Assembly: GCA_964442285.1 (NCBI GenBank)
Contig: CAYTZH010000065.1
Span: forward strand, 1-17,961
DNA from: CAYTZH01 sp964442285
GTDB taxonomy: Bacteria > Myxococcota_A > UBA9160 > JAFDET01
Direction of reading: 5' to 3'
Length of the DNA stretch: 17,961 nucleotides
Of this stretch, positions 1 through 6,607 are shown piece by piece (positions within the stretch are counted from its first letter, which is position 1; every line of letters begins with the position of its first letter). A program made the position numbers and the translations under genes. Below the pieces are notes generated by a model. The model saw nothing but the letters and a program-made list of their open reading frames with translations, was not told the DNA's origin and made no database searches.

Positions 1-60
1 TCGGCCCCGGCGTCGGCCCTCGCGGCGGGCGCGTCGGCCCCGGCGTCGGCCCTCGCGGCG
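1..60. repeat. 33-bp in-frame tandem repeat in the E2 linker
   Basis: Positions 1-27 and 34-60 are identical (27 bp), offset by 33 bp, which is 11 codons. The repeat encodes an Ala/Asp/Gly-rich flexible linker following the lipoyl domain. More copies may continue past the left edge. Repeats of this kind are common in lipoyl-domain linkers and are prone to copy-number change. Confidence 0.85.
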
Positions 61-368
61 GAGGCGGCCGCCGCCGCGGCGCCGCCGGCGTAGCGTTCCA
101 GGAAGGTCGCCAGATCGGCGTCGCTGTCGCCCTCCAGGCGCACCACGGCGATGGGCGTGCCCACGCTCGCCGTCTCGCCCTCGCGGATCAGGATCTTCAC
201 CAGGGTGCCGGCGGTGTAGGCCTCGTACTCCATGTCGGCCTTGTCGGTCTCCACCTCCACCAGCACGTCGCCCCGGGCCACCGCGTCGCCCTCGCGCTTG
301 CGCCAGACGTTGATGGTGCCCTCCTCCATGGTGTCGGAGAGCTTCGGCATCACGATCTCGCGAGGCAT
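1..368 (-). CDS. pdhC: Pyruvate dehydrogenase E2 (dihydrolipoamide acetyltransferase), N-terminal part, cut by left edge
   Basis: This is the acyl-carrying core subunit of a 2-oxoacid dehydrogenase complex, cytoplasmic, moving acetyl groups from E1 to CoA on a lipoyl-lysine arm. About 122 residues are visible from the ATG at 368-366. Residues 1 to about 80 form a lipoyl domain that opens MPREIVMPKLSDTMEEGTI, wording typical of pyruvate dehydrogenase E2, with the lipoylated lysine at K43 in ETDKADME. A linker of Ala, Asp and Gly with an in-frame 33-bp DNA repeat follows. The E3-binding and catalytic domains lie beyond the edge. The start is supported by GGGAGG a short distance upstream, and the gene begins 18 nt after the E1 beta stop, so it is the last visible member of the operon. 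A stand-alone lipoyl protein cannot be excluded because the C-terminus is missing, but the context favours E2. Confidence 0.85.
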   Translation of the reverse strand, partial: MPREIVMPKLSDTMEEGTINVWRKREGDAVARGDVLVEVETDKADMEYEAYTAGTLVKILIREGETASVGTPIAVVRLEGDSDADLATFLERYAGGAAAAAASAARADAGADAPAARADAGA

Positions 369-386
369 TCGGCAGACCTCCCGCGC

Positions 387-1367
387 CTAGGCGCAGATCT
401 TGAGGGCGGCGCGCGCGATGTCGTCGGCACCCGGCAGCGCCGCCTGCTCGAGCTGGCGCGCGTAGGGCAGCGGCACCTCCACCGCGCCCACCCGCTGCAC
501 GGGGGCGTCCAGCTCGTAGAAGAGCGTCTCCTGGACGCGGGCGGCGATCTCGGACCCGACGCTGAAGCCGCGCCAGCCCTCCTCCGCCACCACCAGGCGG
601 CGGGTGCGGGCCACGGAGTCGAAGACGGACTCCCAGTCGAAGGGATCGAGGCAGCGGGGATCCAGCACCTCGGCCTCGATGCCCTCCGCCGCGAGCTGCT
701 CCGCCGCGGCCAGGGCGAAGTGCACCATGCGCGACCAGGCCACGATCGTGACGTCCGCGCCCGCGCGCTTGACGTCCGCCTGGCCCAGGGGCACCAGCAC
801 CTCTTCCTCTTCGTCCGGCACCGGCCCCTTCATCGAGTAGAGCATCTCGTGCTCCACGAACAGCACCGGGTCGTCGCAGCGGATCGAAGTCTTGAGCAGG
901 CCCTTGAAGTCGTGGGGCGTGGAGGGGATCACCACCCGCAGGCCCGGCGCGTTGACGAACCAGGACTCGATGGAGTGGGAGTGCTGGGCGCCCTTCTGGG
1001 TGCCGCCGCCGCCGGGCGCGCGGATGGTCACGGGCAGGTCGAGCTGACCGCCGAACATGTACCGCATCTTCGCCAGGTGGTTGATGATCTGGTCCATCGC
1101 CACGATGGCGAAGTTCATGGTCATGAGCTCGGGGACCGGCCGCAGCCCCGCCATGGACGCGCCCACGGCCAGACCCACGATGCCGGCCTCGGCGATGGGC
1201 GTGTCGCGCACGCGCCGGGCGCCGAACTCCGCCATGAGGCCCTCGGTGGCGCGGAAGGTGCCGCCGAACAGGCCCACGTCCTCGCCCATGACGAAGACCC
1301 GCTCGTCGCGGCGCATCTCCTCGGCCTGGGCCTCGACGATCGCCTCGTAGACCCGCAGCTCACGCAT
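387..1367 (-). CDS. pdhB: Pyruvate dehydrogenase E1 component, beta subunit
   Basis: This 326-residue subunit pairs with E1 alpha to form the thiamine-diphosphate-dependent heterotetramer that decarboxylates pyruvate and reductively acetylates the E2 lipoyl group. The sequence opens MRELRVYEAIVEAQ and carries VFVMGEDVGLFGGTF and DTPIAEAG; the glutamate at residue 60 corresponds to the one that contacts the aminopyrimidine of the cofactor. APGGGGTQKGAQHSHS in the middle and a C-terminal transketolase domain complete the family pattern. The frame stays open upstream to 1496, but that extension is low-complexity and Arg/Ser-rich, so the start is placed at the ATG at 1367. That start overlaps the end of E1 alpha by 8 nt, indicating translational coupling. 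Length and neighbours fit pyruvate dehydrogenase; acetoin or branched-chain dehydrogenase E1 beta are the alternatives. Confidence 0.93.
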   Translation of the reverse strand: MRELRVYEAIVEAQAEEMRRDERVFVMGEDVGLFGGTFRATEGLMAEFGARRVRDTPIAEAGIVGLAVGASMAGLRPVPELMTMNFAIVAMDQIINHLAKMRYMFGGQLDLPVTIRAPGGGGTQKGAQHSHSIESWFVNAPGLRVVIPSTPHDFKGLLKTSIRCDDPVLFVEHEMLYSMKGPVPDEEEEVLVPLGQADVKRAGADVTIVAWSRMVHFALAAAEQLAAEGIEAEVLDPRCLDPFDWESVFDSVARTRRLVVAEEGWRGFSVGSEIAARVQETLFYELDAPVQRVGAVEVPLPYARQLEQAALPGADDIARAALKICA

Positions 1368-2343
1368 GGGGATCGCTCGGGAAGCGCTGCTTGAACATGT
1401 CCTCGTAGAGGTCCGAGAGCGGGGGCTCGGGGCTCGCGTCGGCGAAGGCCACCGAGGCCTCCACCTTCTCCTCCACCTCGCGCTCGAGCGCGGCAAGGCG
1501 CTCGGCGTCGACGGCGCCCTCGGCGAGCAGGTGCTTGGCCAGGCGCGGGATCGGGTCGCGCTTGCGCCAGAGCTCCTCCTCGGCCCGGGCGCGGTAGCGA
1601 CCCGGGTCGGTCATGGAGTGGCCCTGGTAGCGGTAGCAGACGGCCTCGATCAGGGCGGGTCCGCCCCCGCCCCGCACGAGTCGCACCACTTCCTCGCAGA
1701 GCTTGCGCACCTCGAGGACGTCCATGCCGTTGCACTGGTAGCCGGGCATGCCGTAGCCGGCGGCCTTCTTGTGCACCTCGGTGTAGGCCGACGACATGCG
1801 CACGTCGGTGCCGATGCCGTAGAAGTTGTTCTCGCACACGAAGATGACGGGAAGGTTCCAGATCTTGGCGAAGTTGAGACCCTCGTGCCAGACGCCCTGG
1901 TTGGTGGCGCCGTCGCCGAAGAAGCACATGGTGATGCGGTCGTCGCCCCGGTACTCCGAGGCCAGCCCGAGGCCCGCGGCGATCGGGATCGAGCCGCCCA
2001 CGATGCCGGTGCCCCCGAAGAAGTAGTGCTCGGCGTCGGCCAGGTGCATGGAGCCGCCCTTGCCCCCGCAGACGCCGCCGACGCGGCCGAAGAGCTCGGC
2101 CATCAGACCGTCCGCGGAGCCGCCCCGGGCCAGGAAGTGGCCGTGATCGCGGTAGTTGCTGATGACGTAGTCGTCGGGGTTGAGGGCGCCGATGGCGCCG
2201 ACGGCCACGGCCTCCTGGCCGATGTACAGGTGGGTGAAGCCCCCGATCTTGCCCTCGCCGTAGGACTCGGCGATCCGTTCCTCGATCCGGCGGATCAGCA
2301 GCATCTGCCGGTACATCTTGATCTGGTCGGCGGGAAGGATCAC
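1360..2343 (-). CDS. pdhA: Pyruvate dehydrogenase E1 component, alpha subunit
   Basis: This 327-residue subunit binds thiamine diphosphate and magnesium and catalyses the first, decarboxylating step of the complex. The cofactor-binding motif is clear: GDGATNQG at residues 143-150 and ENN at 171-173, together with GGKGGSMHLAD near residue 93 and the YRYQGHSMTDPGRYR loop in the C-terminal part. Length matches bacterial pyruvate or acetoin dehydrogenase E1 alpha. The start is a GTG at 2343-2341 preceded by GGAGG with a 4-nt gap; that ribosome site overlaps the end of the upstream E2 gene, whose stop lies only 10 nt away. The 3' end overlaps the E1 beta start. The pyruvate assignment is favoured by the PDH-like E2 at the end of the operon; acetoin dehydrogenase is the main alternative. 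Confidence 0.92.
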   Translation of the reverse strand: MILPADQIKMYRQMLLIRRIEERIAESYGEGKIGGFTHLYIGQEAVAVGAIGALNPDDYVISNYRDHGHFLARGGSADGLMAELFGRVGGVCGGKGGSMHLADAEHYFFGGTGIVGGSIPIAAGLGLASEYRGDDRITMCFFGDGATNQGVWHEGLNFAKIWNLPVIFVCENNFYGIGTDVRMSSAYTEVHKKAAGYGMPGYQCNGMDVLEVRKLCEEVVRLVRGGGGPALIEAVCYRYQGHSMTDPGRYRARAEEELWRKRDPIPRLAKHLLAEGAVDAERLAALEREVEEKVEASVAFADASPEPPLSDLYEDMFKQRFPSDPHA

Positions 2344-2347
2344 GGGG

Positions 2348-2352
2348 CCTCC
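2348..2352 (-). promoter_or_regulatory. Ribosome binding site for pdhA (GGAGG before a GTG start)
   Basis: The reverse complement reads GGAGG 4 nt before the GTG at 2343. This supports the GTG start over the internal ATG nine codons later, which has no comparable site. It lies just past the stop codon of the E2 gene. Confidence 0.6.
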
Positions 2353-2353
2353 G

Positions 2354-3613
2354 TCACAGGGTGAACTCGGCCTCTTCCAGGATCTCGCGCACCCGGTAGA
2401 GGAAGCCGTTGGCGGGCGCGCCGTCCACCGCCCGGTGGTCGTAGGAGAGGGCCAGGTGCATGGTCGGCCGGATCACGATGGCGTCCTCGCCGTCGAGGCT
2501 CCGGACCACGGCGCGCTTGGCGATCTCGCCCATGCGCAGGATGCCCACCTGGGGCTGGTTGATGATGGCGAAGCCGTACAGGTTGCCGTGGCGGCCGGGG
2601 TTGGAGACGGTGAACGAGCCACCGCGGAGCTCGTCGGGCGAGAGCTGCTTGCTGCGCGCCCGGCTCGAGAGGTCCTCGATCGACGCCGCCAGCCCGCCGA
2701 GGGAGAGACGGTCCGCGTGGCGCACCACCGGCACCACGAGCCCCTTCTCGGTCTCGGTCGCGACGCCGACGTGGACGTCGCGCTTCTCGACGATGGCGTC
2801 CTCCACCACCGAGGCATTCAGGGCGGGGAAGTCGCGCAGGGCACGCACGGTGGCGTAGACCACGAACGGCAGGAAGGTGAGGGAGTAGCCCTGCTGCTTC
2901 TTGAACGCCGCCTTGTGGGCGTCCCGGAATCGGGCCACGCCGCCCATGTCGACCTCGGCCACGGTGCCCACGTGGGGGCTCGTGTGCTTGGAATAGACCA
3001 TGTGCTCCGCCACGAGCCGCCGCAGGGGCGACATGGGGATCACCCGGTCGCCCTCCTGAAGGTCGTAGCGGGCGTAGGACGGGGCCTCGGCCGCCGCCGC
3101 AGGGCGCGGAGCCGCCGCGGCGGGTCGCGCGGGCGCCTGGCGCGCCTCCACGTCGCGCTTGGTGACGCGACCGGAGACGCCGCTGCCCTCGACCCCGGCC
3201 AGGTCTACGCGGGCCTCCTCGGCCATACGGCGCGCCACGGGAGTGGCACGGGCGCCCTCGGCCGCGGGCGCCGCGGACTCACGGGCCGCGGGCGCCGCGG
3301 ACTCACGGGCCGCGCGCGCCGCGGACTCACGGGCCGCGGGCGCCGCGGCGGCGGCCGCCGGTCCCGCCGCCGCGGCCTCGGCGTCGAGCTGCGCGAGCAC
3401 CGCCCCCACCTCCACCGTCTCGCCCTCGGCCACCAGGATCTTCGCCACCACGCCGGCCGCGGGAGCGGGGATCTCCGCGTCCACCTTGTCGGTGGTCACC
3501 TCCACGAGCGGCTGGTCGGCGGTGACGCTCTCGCCCTCCTTGACCAGCCAGCGGGAGACCGTCCCCTCCACCACGCTCTCGCCCAGGGCCGGCAGCTCGA
3601 CGTCGATGGCCAT
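2354..3613 (-). CDS. 2-oxoacid dehydrogenase E2 (dihydrolipoamide acyltransferase), 2-oxoglutarate/branched-chain-like
   Basis: This is a complete 419-residue E2 core protein. Residues 1-78 are a lipoyl domain (ELPALGESVVEGTVSRWL, lipoylated K43 in TTDKVDAE). Residues 80-120 are an Ala-rich linker with repeated AARESAA units. Residues 121-157 are the peripheral-subunit-binding domain (ATPVARRMA, then GSGVSGRVTKRDV), and about 188-419 form the acyltransferase domain with the catalytic H393 and D397 in SYDHRAVDG. The ALGESVVEGT wording is closer to 2-oxoglutarate or branched-chain E2 than to pyruvate E2, so the acyl substrate is left open. The ATG at 3613 follows a GGAGAG site. The gene sits 32 nt after the E3 gene and 10 nt before E1 alpha. 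It is the first of two E2 genes in this operon, which is unusual. Confidence 0.9.
   Translation of the reverse strand: MAIDVELPALGESVVEGTVSRWLVKEGESVTADQPLVEVTTDKVDAEIPAPAAGVVAKILVAEGETVEVGAVLAQLDAEAAAAGPAAAAAAPAARESAARAARESAAPAARESAAPAAEGARATPVARRMAEEARVDLAGVEGSGVSGRVTKRDVEARQAPARPAAAAPRPAAAAEAPSYARYDLQEGDRVIPMSPLRRLVAEHMVYSKHTSPHVGTVAEVDMGGVARFRDAHKAAFKKQQGYSLTFLPFVVYATVRALRDFPALNASVVEDAIVEKRDVHVGVATETEKGLVVPVVRHADRLSLGGLAASIEDLSSRARSKQLSPDELRGGSFTVSNPGRHGNLYGFAIINQPQVGILRMGEIAKRAVVRSLDGEDAIVIRPTMHLALSYDHRAVDGAPANGFLYRVREILEEAEFTL
3261..3348. repeat. 24-bp in-frame tandem repeat in the E2 linker, about 3.7 copies
   Basis: Units start at 3261, 3285, 3309 and 3333 (the last partial). The first two are identical, and the third differs by one base within gccgcgcgcg. 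Each unit encodes eight residues of the alternating Ala/Pro/Arg-Glu-Ser linker between the lipoyl and E3-binding domains. This is a coding repeat, not a CRISPR array: there are no unique spacers. Confidence 0.9.
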
Positions 3614-3645
3614 GACTTGCTCTCCAGGATTCGCGGGCGTGCCGC

Positions 3646-5046
3646 TCAGAAGTTGATGCCGCGCCCCTCGGCGAGCAGGGCGGCCTCGTGGATGGCCTCG
3701 GACAGGGTCGGGTGGGCGTGGGTCGTCGCCGCCACCTCGGCCGTCGTGGACTCGAGGGTCATCGCCAGCCCGATCTCCGCCACGAGCTCCGTGGCGCCTG
3801 CGCCCACCAGGTGGGCCCCGACGATCTCGCCGTACTTCGGCTCGGCCACGATCTTGACGAAGCCCGCCGTGTGGGCCGCCGCCACCGCCTTGCCCGACGC
3901 CGTGAAGGGGAAGCTGCCGACGCGGATGTCGTCGCCGTGGGCCTCTCGTGCCTGGGCCTCGGTGAGCCCCACCCAGGCCACCTGCGGCTGGGCGTAGATG
4001 CAGCCCGGGATCTTCCCGTGGTCCAGGGGCGGGCGCGTCACGCCGGCCATCCACTCGACGGCGGCGACACCCTCCTCGGCGGCCTTGTGGGCCAGGAGCG
4101 GCGCGCCGACCACGTCGCCGATGGCCCAGACGCCCTCCACCTCGGTGCGGCAGCGCGCGTCCACCGGGATGAAGCCCTTCGGGTCGGTCTCCACCCCGAT
4201 CTCCTCGAGCCCCAGGTTGCCGGTCAGCGGCGCGCGTCCGATGGCCATGAGCACCTGGTCGGCCTCGAGCAGCGACGACTCGCCGCCCCGGCTCACGGTC
4301 ACGTGCACGCCGTCGCCCTGGCTCTTCAGCTCCTCGAAGCGGGTGCCCGTGCGGACGTCGATCTTCTTGCGGCGGAACTCGCGCTGCAGGGCCTGGGCCA
4401 CGTCGGCGTCGGCGCCGGGAAGCATCTGGTCGGCCATCTCGACCATCGTCACCTGCGATCCGTACATGGCCATGACGTAGGCGAACTCGACGCCGACGGC
4501 GCCCGCGCCGATGACCACGAGCCGCGCCGGGACCCGCCGCGACTCGAGCATCTCGCGGGAGGTGAGCACGCGCTCGCCGTCCACGTCCACGCCCGGCGGC
4601 ACCCACTCCTTCGAGCCGGTCGCCACCAGCACGCGCGCGGCCTCGACGGTCGTGGGCGATTCGCCGCTCACCTCGAGGGCGTTCGGCGCCACGAGGCGCC
4701 CGCGACCCGGCACCACCGTGATGCGGTTCTTCTTCATCAGACTGCCCACGCCCTTGGCGAGCCGGTCGGCGGTCTTGCGGCTGTGGGTCACGGCCTTGTC
4801 GTAGTCGAGACGGAGGCCCTCGGCCTCGACGCCGAAGGTGTCGCCGTGGTGGCGGAGCGTCTCCACCAGCTCGGCGCCGGTCAGCAGGGCCTTGGAGGGG
4901 ATGCAGCCCCAGTTGAGGCAGACCCCACCCAGGCGGTCCTCCTCGACGATCGCGACGTTCAGTCCGAGCTGCGCGGCGCGGATGGCCGCGGTATAGCCGC
5001 CCGGACCGCCGCCGAGTACCGCCAGGTCGTAGGTCGTCGCTGCCAA
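3646..5046 (-). CDS. lpdA: Dihydrolipoamide dehydrogenase (E3)
   Basis: This 466-residue FAD flavoprotein re-oxidises dihydrolipoamide on E2 and passes electrons to NAD+. FAD-binding GGGPGGYTAA lies at residues 12-21, followed by the redox disulfide C43/C48 in GGVCLNWGCIPS. A second Rossmann motif for NAD (VIGAGAVGVEFA), a second FAD segment (GVWAIGDVVGAPLLAH) and the C-terminal dimer-interface His-Glu pair H445/E450 in HPTLSE follow. Length is normal. The start is TTG at 5046-5044, chosen because GGGAGGG lies 9 nt upstream and the second codon leads straight into the FAD fold. It is the first gene of the lpdA-E2-pdhA-pdhB-pdhC run, separated from nuoB by 191 bp. It probably serves both E2 proteins here, and perhaps other complexes encoded elsewhere. 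Confidence 0.96.
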   Translation of the reverse strand: MAATTYDLAVLGGGPGGYTAAIRAAQLGLNVAIVEEDRLGGVCLNWGCIPSKALLTGAELVETLRHHGDTFGVEAEGLRLDYDKAVTHSRKTADRLAKGVGSLMKKNRITVVPGRGRLVAPNALEVSGESPTTVEAARVLVATGSKEWVPPGVDVDGERVLTSREMLESRRVPARLVVIGAGAVGVEFAYVMAMYGSQVTMVEMADQMLPGADADVAQALQREFRRKKIDVRTGTRFEELKSQGDGVHVTVSRGGESSLLEADQVLMAIGRAPLTGNLGLEEIGVETDPKGFIPVDARCRTEVEGVWAIGDVVGAPLLAHKAAEEGVAAVEWMAGVTRPPLDHGKIPGCIYAQPQVAWVGLTEAQAREAHGDDIRVGSFPFTASGKAVAAAHTAGFVKIVAEPKYGEIVGAHLVGAGATELVAEIGLAMTLESTTAEVAATTHAHPTLSEAIHEAALLAEGRGINF

Positions 5047-5055
5047 GGACGCGAT

Positions 5056-5062
5056 CCCTCCC
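5056..5062 (-). promoter_or_regulatory. Ribosome binding site for lpdA (GGGAGGG, supports a TTG start)
   Basis: The reverse complement gives GGGAGGG, 9 nt upstream of the TTG at 5046. No ATG or GTG in a better position precedes the FAD-binding motif. Confidence 0.55.
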
Positions 5063-5181
5063 CTCGCCCGCCGCGGCGGCCGGTGTGCCCACCCGCTGGA
5101 GCGCCGTCCCTGAGAATCGGCGTTCCTGCGGATTTCTTGATCAGTCCAGGGAGCTTAGCGCCCGGATCTTCCGCTGCCGTG

Positions 5182-5212
5182 GGGCGCCCTGCGGGCCCCG
5201 CCGTGGGCGCCC
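5182..5212. other. GC-rich inverted repeat in the nuoB-lpdA gap, possible hairpin
   Basis: The self-complementary octamer gggcgccc occurs at 5182-5189 and 5205-5212, so the two copies can pair as a stem with a 15-base loop that is itself nearly palindromic. The same copies are part of an imperfect direct repeat (5176-5192 and 5200-5215, offset 24 bp). It lies 26 bp past the nuoB stop and well upstream of lpdA. No run of T follows on either strand, so it is not a classic intrinsic terminator; it could terminate nuoB transcription weakly or be a duplication scar. The rest of the gap shows no clear promoter. Confidence 0.35.
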
Positions 5213-5237
5213 TGCAGGTCTCGCCGGGGCCGCGGCG

Positions 5238-5840
5238 TCAGGCGACGGGCTTCTCGACCACGGGCAGGCGCAGATCCGCGATCTCCTTGTGACGACCCTG
5301 TGCGGGAACCTTCTCGGCCTGGACCCGCTCCTGGAGCTTGATCAGCCCGTCGAGCACGGCCTCGGGCCGGGGCGGACAGCCGGGGATGTAGATGTCGACG
5401 GGGATGATCGTGTCGATGCCCTGGACCGTGGCGTAGTTGTTGTAGGGGCCTCCAGAGCAGGTGCAGGCCCCGAACGCCACCACCCACTTCGGCTCGGCCA
5501 TCTGGTCGTACACCTTCTTCAGGATGGGCGCCTGGCGGTGGGTGATGGTGCCCACCACCATGAGCAGGTCCGACTGGCGGGGCGAGAAGCGCGGCAGGGC
5601 GCAGCCGAAGCGGTCCACGTCGTAGCGCGGCCCCGCGACGGACATGAACTCCATGCCGCAGCAGGCCGTGACGAAGGGGTACAGGAACATCGAGTATTTG
5701 CGGCCCCAGTTGAGCACGGCGTCCACCGTGGTGGTCTGGAACGTCTCGTTGCCCTGACGCATGTACTCGAGCTGCCGACGGGCCTCCCGATAGGGGGCGC
5801 TGTCGAAGCCGAATCGCGTTCCGGACCTTCCGCCTGCCAT
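5238..5840 (-). CDS. nuoB: NADH-quinone oxidoreductase subunit B (NuoB)
   Basis: This 200-residue protein is the complex I connecting-module subunit that holds the terminal [4Fe-4S] cluster N2, next to the quinone site on the cytoplasmic face of the inner membrane. The four cluster ligands are present at C60 and C61 (TACCGME), C126 (FGAC) and C155 (IPGCPPRPE). PRYDVDRFG, SPRQSDLLMVVGT and DQMAEPKWV are family hallmarks. There are extra cysteines at 80 and 128. The ATG at 5840 is preceded by a perfect AGGAGG. No other nuo gene lies beside it: downstream is the dehydrogenase operon and upstream is the divergent pcs. The rest of complex I must be elsewhere, or this is a second, dispersed copy. 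Related cluster proteins of membrane hydrogenases share the fold, but the motif set favours NuoB. Confidence 0.93.
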   Translation of the reverse strand: MAGGRSGTRFGFDSAPYREARRQLEYMRQGNETFQTTTVDAVLNWGRKYSMFLYPFVTACCGMEFMSVAGPRYDVDRFGCALPRFSPRQSDLLMVVGTITHRQAPILKKVYDQMAEPKWVVAFGACTCSGGPYNNYATVQGIDTIIPVDIYIPGCPPRPEAVLDGLIKLQERVQAEKVPAQGRHKEIADLRLPVVEKPVA

Positions 5841-5844
5841 GAAA

Positions 5845-5850
5845 CCTCCT
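5845..5850 (-). promoter_or_regulatory. Ribosome binding site for nuoB (AGGAGG)
   Basis: The reverse complement reads AGGAGG with 4 nt to the ATG at 5840. It is the strongest Shine-Dalgarno sequence in the window and fixes the nuoB start. Confidence 0.75.
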
Positions 5851-5861
5851 CGCGGACGCGA

Positions 5862-5867
5862 ACTTAG
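5862..5867 (-). promoter_or_regulatory. Candidate -10 element for nuoB (TAAGTT)
   Basis: On the minus strand TAAGTT lies 21 nt upstream of the nuoB ATG, leaving room for a short leader that holds the AGGAGG site. No convincing -35 hexamer is seen in the 50-bp gap, which is shared with the divergent pcs. This is assigned by pattern only. Confidence 0.35.
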
Positions 5868-5876
5868 CAGCTCTGG

Positions 5877-5882
5877 TAGACT
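5877..5882 (+). promoter_or_regulatory. Candidate -10 element for pcs (TAGACT), leaderless-type position
   Basis: TAGACT ends 8 nt before the GTG start of pcs, and no purine-rich ribosome site intervenes. This is the spacing expected if the transcript begins at or next to the start codon. The same TANNNT pattern recurs before hemH and ispH. No clear -35 hexamer is seen. Confidence 0.4.
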
Positions 5883-5890
5883 CCGCCGCC

Positions 5891-6607
5891 GTGAGCGCCC
5901 AGCCCGGAAGCGCCCCCGGCTCCGCCACCCGCACCAGCCTCGCCTGGGGGGTTCACCTGTTCACCGCGAGCGGGGCGGTGGTGGCGGCGGCGGCCCTGCT
6001 CGACATCACCCACGGCAACCTCACCCGCGCCGCGCTGCTGATGCTGCTGGCCCTGGTCATCGACGCGGTGGACGGCACCCTGGCCCGGGCCGTCGGCGTG
6101 GCCGAGGCGGTGCCGGGGATCGATGGCCGCCGCCTCGACGACATGGTCGACTTCCTCAACTACGTGATCGTGCCCGCGGTCTTCCTGGTGGCGGACGGCC
6201 GGCTCGCGGGCGCGGCCTGGGCGGGGCTGCCCATCCTGGCCAGCGCCTACGGCTTCTCCCAGACCGACGCCAAGACCGACGACGACTTCTTCCTCGGCTT
6301 CCCGTCGTACTGGAACGTGCTCGCGCTCTACGTCTACGTCCTGGACGTGGGGCGCGGGGTCACCACCGGCCTGGTGGTGCTGCTCTCGGTGCTGGTGTTC
6401 GTGCCGCTCAAGTACCTGTACCCGAGCAAGATGGGCCGGGCCGCCACGGCCGCCACCGGCGGCGGCCTGGCCTGGGTGCTGGCCCTGGGGGCCGCCCTGC
6501 TCCTGCCCGAGACCGCCGGGCGGCTGCGCCTCGCGGAGCTCTCGCTGCTGTTCCCGGCGTGGTACCTCGGCGCCTCGCTGATCCGCGGCGGACTGCACCG
6601 CCGCTAG
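5891..6607 (+). CDS. pcs: Phosphatidylcholine synthase (CDP-diacylglycerol-choline O-phosphatidyltransferase)
   Basis: This 238-residue integral membrane enzyme is predicted to join CDP-diacylglycerol and choline to give phosphatidylcholine in one step. The CDP-alcohol phosphotransferase signature is complete: D61-G62, A65-R66, then G79, D83 and D87. There are 12 residues between R66 and G79, the spacing described for Pcs enzymes, as opposed to 8 in most of the superfamily. SAYGFSQTDAKTDDDFF and LGFPSYWNVLALYVYVL are also Pcs-like. About eight hydrophobic segments are evident. The GTG at 5891 has no Shine-Dalgarno but a TAGACT element just upstream. The stop codon shares CTAG (6604-6607) with the stop of the opposing regulator gene. 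A phosphatidylserine or other CDP-alcohol transferase is the alternative, though the spacing argues for Pcs. Confidence 0.85.
   Translation: MSAQPGSAPGSATRTSLAWGVHLFTASGAVVAAAALLDITHGNLTRAALLMLLALVIDAVDGTLARAVGVAEAVPGIDGRRLDDMVDFLNYVIVPAVFLVADGRLAGAAWAGLPILASAYGFSQTDAKTDDDFFLGFPSYWNVLALYVYVLDVGRGVTTGLVVLLSVLVFVPLKYLYPSKMGRAATAATGGGLAWVLALGAALLLPETAGRLRLAELSLLFPAWYLGASLIRGGLHRR

Noticed and set aside
1368..1496. N-terminal extension of the E1 beta gene
   Set aside because: The extra 43 residues are Arg/Ser-rich shadow of E1 alpha coding; the family begins at MRELRVYEAI and the ATG at 1367 gives a typical overlap.
3261..3348. Possible CRISPR array
   Set aside because: The units are directly abutting with no variable spacers and they are in frame within an E2 linker.
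2318..3997. A 559-codon plus-strand open frame opposite the E2 and E3 genes
   Set aside because: It mirrors real minus-strand genes, has skewed composition and no recognisable motif.
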